Assembly: GCA_014529385.2 (NCBI GenBank)
Contig: CM043970.1
Coordinates: 65,182,496 to 65,246,495 of the forward strand
DNA: 64,000 nucleotides
Direction: 5' to 3'
Origin: Adiantum capillus-veneris
Lineage: Eukaryota; Streptophyta; Polypodiopsida; Polypodiales; Pteridaceae
Position numbers and translations under genes: made by a program. Each line of letters opens with the position of its first letter. Position 1 is the first letter of the stretch. Below the pieces are notes generated by a model. That model did no database searches and was not told the origin of the DNA. It saw only the letters and a program-made list of their open reading frames with translations. Shown piece after piece: positions 41,532 through 50,035 of this stretch.

Positions 41532-41562
<31 letters not shown>

Positions 41563-41690
41563 GGGGGGGTGGGGGTGGGGTGGGGGGGGGGGGGGGGGGG
41601 GGGGATTGTAGTTAGGCGCAAGGGCAGCACCAGTCATGGTGCAAGGCTGAAAGACAATGAGTAGTAGACATGCGGCACAAGGGAAGCAAT
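41085..41690 (+). repeat. Two diverged tandem units of about 300 bp with TG and poly-G inserts
   Basis: Units at about 41085-41385 and 41386-41690 share GCAAGTGGGTAGCAA-like starts, a segment with TTCCAAGCT, and GGATGCTTTGG-like sequence. In both, TG repeats then poly-G sit at the same place: unit 1 has TG, T9 and G12 (41219-41290); unit 2 has TG, G24, G5 and G23 (41525-41604). Confidence 0.75.
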
Positions 41691-41834
41691 AGCAAGGGTG
41701 CCAAGTTGAGAGATGAAGAATAGCAGGCATGCATGAGGCGTGCATGTTGTAGGGAATTGCTATTATTGAGGCGTCGCATGTGGGTGTTAAAGCATGCCCT
41801 CAAGCTCTCCATGTTTTCGACCACTGTATGCACA

Positions 41835-41835
<1 letters not shown>

Positions 41836-41877
<42 letters not shown>

Positions 41878-41941
41878 CTCCATTCAATGCTTGGGGACAT
41901 GTTGGCTTTACGACGCCATGTTGGGGACTACATATCGGCCA

Positions 41942-41990
<49 letters not shown>

Positions 41991-42072
41991 GCCGAGGGGG
42001 GATTACCTGGAAATATCTTCTTGGGTAGGCTAAGATCAAGTCATCGTCCACAATATCTGCTCAAGCAAGTTG

Positions 42073-42130
<58 letters not shown>
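41836..42130 (+). repeat. GA, GA and CT arrays
   Basis: GA at about 41839-41875 and 41946-41986, then CT at 42077-42124. The CT array directly precedes the LTR start at 42132. Confidence 0.9.
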
Positions 42131-42131
<1 letters not shown>

Positions 42132-42134
<3 letters not shown>

Positions 42135-42544
42135 TGTGGATAAGGGATATGTACATTTATTACTCAACTGCTCATTATGAGCTATGGTCATTTGTGTCGG
42201 TTGACCGATGTGTATTCATTTTGAGCAGTGAAGAATCTATAAAATAAAATACCTGCAAGAGGGAAACGCTCACTCTTGCACGGGAGGAGATTATACATGA
42301 TGCTTGTGTGTTTCTTCTCTCCCCTCCTCACTTCCCTCTTGGTGTGTCGGCGTGGCACTCCACTCTAGGAGGTGCATCTGCATGTGCTCTTCTTCTCTCT
42401 CACGCGCTCTATATCTCTCTATTGGCGTACGACTTCTATTCTGTCACGATATTTGCCAGATATGCAGATTAGTTTGTTTTATGGGTTGTCTTTGGTATTT
42501 CGTTGGGTCTTCTGTGCATCCATTTGTAGCAGTGGTATCAGAGC
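42132..42544 (+). mobile_element. LTR of 400 bp followed by tRNA-Met PBS
   Basis: The segment starts TGTTGTGGATAAGG and ends TTTGTAGCA. After one base TGGTATCAGAGC (42533-42544) follows, the initiator tRNA-Met PBS. TATAAAATA near 42239-42247 is a likely TATA box. Reversed fragments of the same LTR occur at 59072-59395 and 62279-62605, and a 5' fragment at 46413-46482. The downstream interior (42545-43100) has no recognisable gag. Confidence 0.8.
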
Positions 42545-43302
42545 ATAGGCTACACTCCAAGATTAAGGATTTCTACAAGCATCAGCTAAGTATTTTTTTC
42601 TCTCATGCTTGTAAGTGTTGTTAGTTGCTTCAGCTTTTTGTAATTAGTGTTGATTGTATAATACAATTTGTGATCTTTGAAATTAAAGAGAATTTCTTCT
42701 TTATTATCATGATATAGTAATTATTAGTGAAATTATGATAATTAAACATTGTAATTGAACAAATTAAACTTAATGAAAATACTCTATAATAAGAAGGGTG
42801 AAATACAAAGAAATCAATGAGATCTCATAGATCTAGATGATGAAAGCCTATGAACCAACAGGGAGTTGAAATGACCAAACCCAAAAGGGACTCGGGATCT
42901 CTCTGCTTGTCATAATAAGAGAGGGAAGATCCAAAATCTCCAAAGGAGCTTGAGCGTGACGCTAAGTTGATTTAAGATCTCCAAAGGAGCTAGAGCGTGA
43001 AGCTAAGAAGAGCGGGAAAGAGTTCCAATGCCCCAAAAGATGTTTGAAGTAAGGGAGAAAGCGATTTTTTATTATTATTATCAGTATATTTTTTCGTTAT
43101 CTTCACCTTCGCCATGCGACCCAACTCCAAGACATGAGAAGATACTTCATCATGCAGGGCACAACACGGTCGACAACTGCTAATGGACAGCAGCAAGACG
43201 ATGGCGGTCTTCGCCATGCAACAAACGTACACACAGCACACCACCAACCAACTCTTTCTCTTTCTCTCTCTCTCCCTCTCGTTCACCTATCAGGCATGCA
43301 GA

Positions 43303-43347
<45 letters not shown>

Positions 43348-43353
43348 CCCCCC
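42545..43353. other. Retroelement leader and CT array
   Basis: AT-rich sequence after the PBS contains a repeated phrase (GATCTCCAAAGGAGCT twice, near 42930 and 42975) and a CT array with C run at 43305-43353. No gene. Confidence 0.6.
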
Positions 43354-43545
43354 ATGTCCACACAGGCCGGCCCGCTAGCTACACAGAAGTCGGGCTCCTC
43401 AACAACCGAAGTTGTGAATTTTTCAGATTCTAGCGATGACGAGCTCAATGAGACACCGCTGAGTTCTATGATGCTACAATGGATGATCAAGGCCAAGCTT
43501 GGGCAGAACATAAGAGAAAAGGCCGCAAATCGGATGCCTTGCTAG
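43354..43545 (+). CDS. Small acidic protein or exon, 63 aa, unrecognised
   Basis: The ATG follows a long CT tract and a C run, and the frame ends with TAG at 43545. The product begins MSTQAGPLATQKSG. It then has an acidic serine patch NFSDSSDDELNETPLSS, followed by an amphipathic stretch WMIKAKLGQNIREKAANR. CT tracts are common in plant 5' UTRs, and codon use looks more gene-like than the surroundings. The acidic serine patch is typical of CK2 sites in nuclear proteins. It could equally be the start of a transposon gene or chance. I do not recognise a family. Confidence 0.3.
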   Translation: MSTQAGPLATQKSGSSTTEVVNFSDSSDDELNETPLSSMMLQWMIKAKLGQNIREKAANRMPC

Positions 43546-43850
43546 TTGTCCAGCTTTATTCACAACTCTTTGCATGGACAGTCACCCCGCCCCCGCCACT
43601 TTCTTTCTCCCCCAGTAAGACTGCGTACAGAACCAGACATTGACGAAGCTCTTTAGCGATCAGTGCAGCTCGCTCTCGGACAACGCCAGACGCCATGCAT
43701 ACACGGGCATTGACGAGGCTGATGATGATTTTTTATTTTTTTACTCTTCATTTTTATTTTGTACCCTTGTAATTAGATGCACCGAGATTTTCTCATTTTG
43801 ATATCGTCTGTAAATTTGGGCTTTGAAGGCGTTTAATGTAGCAATTTATT

Positions 43851-43891
<41 letters not shown>

Positions 43892-45840
43892 TCCCCTTCC
43901 TTCCTTTCCCTACCCCCTCTCACATGCATTAGATGATGATATGAACACCCTTGCAAAATAGTTACCATGAACAACAAATCGAAATGCATAAAAGCGGAAT
44001 GGAAACGGGATGAATTACCATTACCTATTACAGATACTCACGACTAAAACACCGAATGGGGATTCGAAACGAGAAGTTGGAATGGACACAGGGAATTGAA
44101 GCCTGAAAATGTCCATTCCTTGCAAACTATGCCTGGCATGGCAATAATAAATACCCACAAAGTATGAATCCCGAATTTGACAACAAAATAGTAAAAGTGA
44201 CCGATCAAACCTTCTCCCATAGGTGACAATGCCTCCTAGTCACCTCAATAACGAGTATGACACTTCATATAGATTAATCGCTTGATCGAGATTAATACGG
44301 AAAGTGAAATTTATAAAACTTATCATCTCCCCAATGCAGCCAAGAGGAGAGAATATTTGTGGACTCTCAGCACAAGAGTTCTAGCCATTAGAATGAACAA
44401 ATCGTGTTAATTAGTGCATAGGTAAGCATTAGAAATTTTAGGAAAATCTCACCAAAGATTAGGTAAAAAAACCCAAATCACGCATATACCTATCGAATGT
44501 TGTAAACTGCCCAATTCACCATCACAACGGCAAAGAAAAGTTTTTCTTCACCTAGCAAACTCTCATGCAGTACGGCGCTCAATTCACCCGTAAAGGCACA
44601 TAATAGTTTTTCTTCACCCAGACAATCAGAAGCTGTGTCGTGCAGAGTGTTGACTAAATGATACAACTTTCCCATTAAGACCATTTGTGTCAAAAAAATA
44701 GATTCATCCAGACCGTCCTCATGACAAATGTTGTATTTCCAGAGTCAAGTGCGTGCAAAATGCGTACTTCTATAAAAAGAGAGCATGGCTCAAAAGCCAT
44801 GCTCTCTTTTCCAGCACTTAATCTGTTCGTCAACATGAGTCCATTCATTTTCTTACAAAACTGTGTTGCGAGCACTCAGAAGCTCCCATCCATGCATCTC
44901 GAAGTACAAGGGCATGGTACCATTCGGTGTGAAAGCCAATGTCTTTGAGACAAAAGCTCATTTGCTATTTTTTAAAAAAAAGATAAAACCAAACATAGTA
45001 GAGCCTGCCATAGGCAATTACATAGCTTGTTCAGCAAAAGGAAGGGGCTACCTAAGGTCATTTGTGCTTCTTCGACGGGTTGTTGTTGGTGTCGGTGTTC
45101 TCTTCCTCTTCGGAGACCACTTTCAAATCATCTTGCATGAGGGGATCGTCAATAGCGAGCGACATCTGCAGTGGCATTATGGAGAAGAACTTCATCCGCG
45201 AGGCAGTCCATACAGAGGCACTTCAACTGCATCCATTAACTGTGGCCTCACTTTATCTGAAGACTGTTATTCATTGGTCATCCCAATCTTCCAAACCACG
45301 TCCCTGTAAATTTAGATAACACCCCCCTCTTATCGGCTCGTTTGTACTTCAAGTTGTCTACTTTTATTCTCTTTTCTTGGCAAACAAACTTTGCATCAAT
45401 TTTGTCCTTCATGGCGTTTAAAATGTTAATGCATTTGATGTGCAGTTATTAACGTCTTCTTAAATTTAACAAGAAACTGATTTAGTGCTTTGTCTTTGAG
45501 AAATACTTTTGCAGGTAAAGCTAAGTACAATGCTATCATATCAGAAAATCTTACGTTATGCAATTTCTTCATACATTTTGATAATAGCAAAATCATTTCA
45601 ATTACCCCAGCTGGTTAGTAAGCTCTTTCTATGTAATATTAGATGGCTAACTTGTGTGTTGACTAACCTTAATAACTCTCATTATCATTTGCACTTTGTA
45701 TTAACAAGCTTCATACATGAGCAACACTATTTTCATTCTAGTGATTTGAAATTTATCCCAGCACACTAGTTGAGGCATTGTCCATTGTTATGGAAAGGAT
45801 CTTATGGGTTGAACTGAATTGTAATGGAGAACTTTCTAAC
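43546..45840. other. Intergenic sequence, one strong hairpin, possible gene remnant
   Basis: A CT array lies at 43854-43887. A perfect 16-bp hairpin with a 4-base loop is at 44775-44810. On the minus strand, 45413-45281 reads as a lysine-rich frame (MKDKIDAKFVCQEKRIK start), and near 45171-45064 another reads to VVSEEEENTDTNNNPSKKHK. These may be remnants of one host gene but match no family that I know. Confidence 0.4.
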
Positions 45841-46045
45841 ACATATTGTTAGAGCTCCTACGCCTGAATAGGGTAGGACTCTCCGCTCCACACCTTGTTA
45901 TGGAAACTTATGGTTATTGACATGTGTATTAGAGTGCCTATGCCTCGTGAGGTAGGACTCTCCGCTTTGCAATAATGTTATGGAAAATTATGGATGTTGA
46001 TAAATGTGTGCTAGAGTGCCTACACTTGCTATACGGCAGGACCCT
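45787..46045 (+). repeat. Three tandem units each with a bulged hairpin
   Basis: Units of 80-82 bp share TTATGGAAA-like and AGAGTGCCTA starts. Each contains a stem-loop: 45851-45882, 45931-45961 and 46013-46045. In the middle unit the stem is AGAGT/ACTCT, CCTA/TAGG and CCTC/GAGG around a GT loop, with small bulges. The first unit keeps the same pairing with a different loop. The third is degraded. Confidence 0.7.
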
Positions 46046-46412
46046 TCGTGGTTACATTATATGTAGAACTGGCCCACCACATTTCGTATGGATTGATATG
46101 AACGGATACGATGAACTGGTATGGAAAGTTGGAAGGGTGACAAATGGTGATCTATTTGGAACAACATTTTTGACCAATGTTTTACTCCGCACTTATGCAC
46201 CTTTACTTCATTTTATGCACTCTCATCACACCATACACATGTTCCACATTTTGTCACTTTTAAATTGCTTCCTGCTAATCCTTGTTACTCTTTTGGTTTT
46301 TCGTTACTCATTGTGCTATGCAGGCATGTACCTAGCGTCTTGTACCTCGCACTCAACTCCACCACTTATGTACCTTGCAACTGAGGGCATTTGCTTTTTC
46401 AACCTTGGAGTA

Positions 46413-46745
46413 TGTTATGGATAAGGGTTATGTACATTTATTACTCAAGTGCTCATTACGAGCTATGGTCATTTGTGCCAGCCAGGGATTTCATATTTAC
46501 ATAATTACGATAAATTTTGTGTGATCACAAGGTCTTATTGACACATTTACATGATTACACTAAACATAATCACACAGAATCCAGTTAAGGGCGACCTGCA
46601 TACCCACTAAATTCTCGTCGGGCTTTTCAATCTCCCCGACAGGTCCGCCGAGATTTTCCATTTTCCATGCGGGCCCGCCAGGAATACTGAAAAGCCCAGC
46701 AGGCTTACAGAATTATATATATGCGGGCCCGATAGGGCCCGCTTG
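46413..46745 (+). mobile_element. LTR 5' fragment joined to hAT-like terminal region
   Basis: 46413-46482 matches the first about 70 bp of the LTR at 42132. It stops where CAGGGATTTCAT begins at 46483. The following 260 bp share structure with the hAT termini at 59399 and 62606: the CAGNGATTTCAT end, an AT-rich palindromic stretch with TGATCAC, ACCTGCA, then GGGCCC and AAAAGCCC motifs. It is read as one terminus of a hAT element inserted in this LTR. Confidence 0.6.
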
Positions 46746-46757
46746 CTTTCATCTTCA

Positions 46758-46758
46758 A

Positions 46759-46823
<65 letters not shown>

Positions 46824-46944
46824 ACCTTTGCAGGTACGTTGAGAGGAGAGAGGAGAGAGGGAGAGAGGGGGTTGTGTGGGAGCGTGCTTTGCATGGCAGT
46901 GCGCAGCAGCAACAGAGTACATGACCACATGATCCGGGTATGTG

Positions 46945-46989
<45 letters not shown>

Positions 46990-47010
46990 GTGTGTGTGTG
47001 TGTGTGTGTT
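46758..47010 (+). repeat. GA and TG arrays
   Basis: GA-type repeats at 46758-46870 with short interruptions, and TG repeats at 46943-47010 interrupted by TTG. Confidence 0.9.
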
Positions 47011-47110
47011 GTGAGGTAGCATGCCTTTTGTCGTATTGTGCGGCAGTAATAAGGTACCTTACCACACAATGGGAGTGTGTATGTAAGTTGTTCTACGGAA
47101 CAGTACTTAT

Positions 47111-47520
47111 CACAGGGACATCACCTCGGTGACGCGGGGAAGATGGTGGCCTTGTGGTAAGTATTGGCTTATTGTCTGGGTACTACGTCGGTAACGCGGA
47201 GAATCTAGTATCCTTATGGTAAGTCAACTTCCCTTCCCCTTTTCCAGAAAAGATATGGGCATCGATCGGTAACGCGGCTATATGATGTTCGTATGCAAGC
47301 CATTGTTTTTCCTTAGATTCAAGCGGCACTCGGTCGGTAACACGGCTAATAGAGTGTCATTTGTCATAAGCATCTATTTTTGCATAAATGTGGCGTTCAT
47401 GTCGTTAACCCGGCCGTATGAACGTCATATAATTTGTATATGCATGTGCAGTTATTTTTTTAAGTATTAAGTATATGAAATGCTTGGTCGATAACGCGGA
47501 TGTGAAGGTATTTCATATAC
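47111..47520 (+). ncRNA. Array of six stem-loops with a shared loop motif
   Basis: The 11-base motif CGGTAACGCGG (variants CGGTGACGCGG, CGGTAACACGG, CGTTAACCCGG and CGATAACGCGG) starts at 47127, 47189, 47267, 47335, 47403 and 47489. Each copy lies in a loop of about 17-20 bases closed by a stem. Stems: 47111-47156 (with internal loop), 47178-47213, 47253-47294, 47321-47362, 47388-47430 and 47471-47520. Stem sequences differ from unit to unit (TACT/AGTA, CATC/GATG, CACTC/GAGTG, GTTCAT/ATGAAC, GTATATGAAAT/ATTTCATATAC) but pairing holds, often through G-T pairs. The function is unknown. A transcribed structured RNA is the simplest reading, but neither transcription nor strand is shown by the sequence. 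Confidence 0.5.
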
Positions 47521-47604
47521 AAAATGTATGAATTGTTTGATTTTGTTGTTTTTAACTTTCCATTTGAAATTATATACTAGCTAATCATATTCAAAAGAAT
47601 ACTT

Positions 47605-47871
47605 TATTCATCAATCATCGCTATTTTAAATGTTCTGGTTATATAAATTATATGTAAAAAAGTATTTGTACACAAATTGCATGTTAAATATTTTTTTTTT
47701 ATCTTTTTAAAGGACTCTCAAGCATTATCGCTATTTTTAATGCTTCATTTACATAAATTCTCTGTAAAAAATCTAAATGCACACAATTTACATGTTAAAT
47801 ATTCTTTTGTATCTTTTTAAAGAGCATCAATTATTATCGCTTTTTTGATTGCTACATTTACATAAATTCTA
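47605..47871 (+). repeat. AT-rich tandem repeat of about 110 bp, split by the CACTA element
   Basis: ATCGCT occurs at 47617, 47727 and 47836, a spacing of 110 and 109 bp. Each unit continues with CATAAATT, CTGTAAAAAA-like sequence, CACAATTT and TGTTAAATAT. The third unit is broken after CATAAATTCTA and resumes after the CACTA element at 55019 with TATGTAAAAAAATG. In the second unit AAGCATT and AATGCTT flank the ATCGCT core as a small hairpin. Confidence 0.85.
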
Positions 47872-47999
47872 CACTACAAGAGGCTATTCATATTAGCGAC
47901 GCTCACACAGCGACGCTCAAAAAAAAATTCCCGGCGTCGCTATGAGCGTCGCAAATTTACAAAGAAATTTGCGACGCTCATAGCGACGCTGGCTGGGCT
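47872..47999 (+). repeat. CACTA left end: TIR and perfect 25-bp inverted repeat
   Basis: After the TIR several GCGACGCTC motifs follow. Then two perfect 25-base arms (47934-47958 and 47965-47989) are separated by a 6-base loop. The arms contain GCGTCGCTATGAGCG-type transposase-binding motifs facing each other. Confidence 0.92.
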
Positions 48000-48081
48000 A
48001 AAAAAATAACCGAGCGCGCCCAAAAACTCAGATCTCAGATCTGAGTTTTTCGGCGCCCTCAAGCAAAGAGCAGGTAACGCT

Positions 48082-48082
48082 C

Positions 48083-48135
<53 letters not shown>

Positions 48136-48270
48136 CTTCTCCACACACACACACACACACACGAGGAGAGGAAGGAGAGCCAAGTATGCTCCTTCCCTCT
48201 CCTCATTCTCATGTTCCCTTCCCCTCTTTCTCTCTCCCTCTCTCTCTCTCTCACACACACACATAGTGTT

Positions 48271-48311
<41 letters not shown>

Positions 48312-48345
48312 AAACATAAACAAAAACGCACACACACATACATAA
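48082..48345 (+). repeat. CT, CA and GA arrays in CACTA left part
   Basis: CT (48086-48131), CA (48141-48162), a CT-rich stretch to 48250, CA (48251-48263) and GA (48274-48309). Confidence 0.9.
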
Positions 48346-48550
48346 ACAAAGAATGCACACACACATTGAGAGAGGAAAAGAGAGAGAGAGAGAGAGCATG
48401 CATAAACAAAAAAACGCACGCATTGAGAGAGGAAAAGAGAGAGAGAACATGCATAAACAAAAAACGCACACATTGAGAGAGGAAAAGAGAGAGAAAACAT
48501 GCATACGATCCAAAAAAACGCACACACATTGAGAGAGAAAGAGAGAGAAA
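48345..48550 (+). repeat. Minisatellite of about 55 bp, four units
   Basis: Units contain CATTGAGAGAGGAAAAGAG followed by GA, then CATGCATAAACAAAAA and ACGCACACA. Unit length varies with the GA count. Confidence 0.85.
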
Positions 48551-48700
48551 CTAATTTAACGTCGTAGGAAACTAATTAAAATTAAAAGACCTAAAGATCT
48601 AGCCGACGAGGAGTTGAACTCAAGACCTATTATTCAAGAGGGAAATGGCATAACCAATCTATCATACTTGGCATGGGTGATAGAAAGGTTATACCATTTA
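48548..48700 (-). repeat. tRNA-derived SINE, copy C (inside CACTA)
   Basis: On the minus strand the A box is TGATAGATTGG (one mismatch; plus 48654-48664) and the B box is GTTCAACTC (perfect; plus 48611-48619). The stretch CCCTCTTGAATAATAGGTC between them is very tRNA-like. The body leads to GTCGTAGGAAACTA and a CT-type tail. Confidence 0.7.
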
Positions 48701-48739
48701 TCTCTTTTTATTGGCACACACATCCACACACGTGCACAC

Positions 48740-49423
48740 ACACAAGAAGAAGAGAGTTATAACGTCGTAGGAAACTATCCTAAAAGACGTTAAAGATTAG
48801 GTTAGATGTAGACTTACGTTAAATTAGATTTAAGTTTATTTAAGTTAAATTAGATTAGATTTAGGTTTATTTTTAACTAGATTTACGTTTATTTACGCTA
48901 GATTTAGATTTACGTTATATTAGATTAGATTTAGGTCTCCATAGACTGCGATGCCTGCATGAAGCGGGTGAAGAAAGCCCTCAATGGAGGGTATTGCTGC
49001 CTTCACTCATGGTGGGCTCCGTCGATCCAAAAGTACTAGTGAAATGTCTTCAGAAGATAGGGAAGAAGGTGGATCTTCAGGGCGGCAAGAGTCACTACAT
49101 CCCCGACACAATGACCATCTAAACAACCTCTAGTCATTCAACAGCAACTTCAAAGTTAGTAACAAGAGCAAGAACGGTCTAAAGGGCCAATTGCTGTCGT
49201 CAGATGTGGATGGAGATGAGGCAGCGTCACCGCCGGAAGTTAACTCTCACATCTTTAGTGATGAGAATGCCAACTCTTGCCGAGTTATGTGAAAAATTAT
49301 GTGTTAAATCAGTTTTAAGGTTCTTATAATCCCTGTTAGTTTAGTTCTTTGTTTTTAATATAACATAATTTACGTTAGATTTAGATTTATGTTATATTAG
49401 ATTAGACTTAGGTTTATTTAGGT

Positions 49424-49454
<31 letters not shown>

Positions 49455-49610
49455 AGAAGAAGAGAGTTTTAACGTCGTACGAAACTATCCCAAAAGACGT
49501 TAAAGATTAGGTTAGATGTAGACTTACATTAAATTAGATTTAGGTTTATTTTTAGTTAGATTTACGTTTATTTAGATTTACGCTTATTTACGTTAGATCG
49601 AGTCCACGCA
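48740..49610 (+). repeat. TTAGATT-rich duplicated segments flanking the captured gene
   Basis: A segment starting ACAAGAAGAAGAGAGTT, with AACGTCGTA and AAAGACGTTAAAGATTAGG, occurs at about 48740-48937 and again at 49453-49600. Both copies run into TTAGATT/TTTACGTTTATTTA repeats. The captured HIPP fragment sits between the copies. Confidence 0.8.
48938..49292 (+). pseudogene. Captured fragment of a heavy-metal-associated isoprenylated plant protein (HIPP)
   Basis: The first part reads IDCDACMKRVKKAL, the metal-binding CxxC loop and first helix of an HMA domain. After two small frame changes (MEGIAAFTH between them), GSVDPKVLVKCLQKIGKKVD gives the second half of the fold. A later part reads FSDENANSCRVM and stop, matching the DEN..C..M end of HIPPs, where the terminal CRVM is a CaaX farnesylation box. 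HIPPs bind metals at membranes or in the nucleus (established knowledge). The 5' end, including the start, is missing, and stops interrupt the linker, so the copy is dead or only partly coding. It lies between transposon termini, so it was carried by the CACTA element. Confidence 0.8.
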
Positions 49611-49885
49611 AGAATTACTTACGGTTTAGGGTTTAGAGTTAGACGAACAGTGAAAAGATCTACTGTGAAAAGATGTTAAGATGCTGTGAAGTGCTACAGC
49701 TAGAGAAGAGGCAAAGGGGTTTTGTCCACTACATGAAGTATCATGTAGACGTGGGTGTGTAGATTTCTTGTACCCACAAATATAGGTATTGACCAATAAA
49801 GACGAGATTATAACCCGGTGGTTCTGATCTCCGTGCACCTCTAGACCGAGGTGTGCGGGGATTGGACATGACTAGAGAATGTGAG

Positions 49886-49973
<88 letters not shown>

Positions 49974-50035
49974 GACGAAGAATGCCAATAGAATATCAAA
50001 TTTGTTGTCCAGGTTATAAGATTTTTATCCTCATT
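49293..50035 (+). other. CACTA interior before TNPD, with GA array
   Basis: TTAGATT-type repeats, a short CA tract (49431-49453), a telomere-like GGTTTAGGGTTTAG at 49622-49635, and a long GA array (49891-49970). The promoter of the transposase gene probably lies here, but I see no clear TATA box. Confidence 0.6.

Noticed and set aside
44775-44810. Rho-independent terminator
   Set aside because: The hairpin followed by T residues looks similar, but the DNA is eukaryotic and no operon is nearby.
47111-47520. Integron attC-like or CRISPR array
   Set aside because: The conserved part is the loop and the arms vary, the reverse of attC or CRISPR repeats. The context is plant nuclear DNA.
49853-50035. 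TNPD start upstream of the GA array
   Set aside because: The open frame there is an Arg-Glu run from GA repeats. The ATG at 50036 directly precedes the conserved domain.
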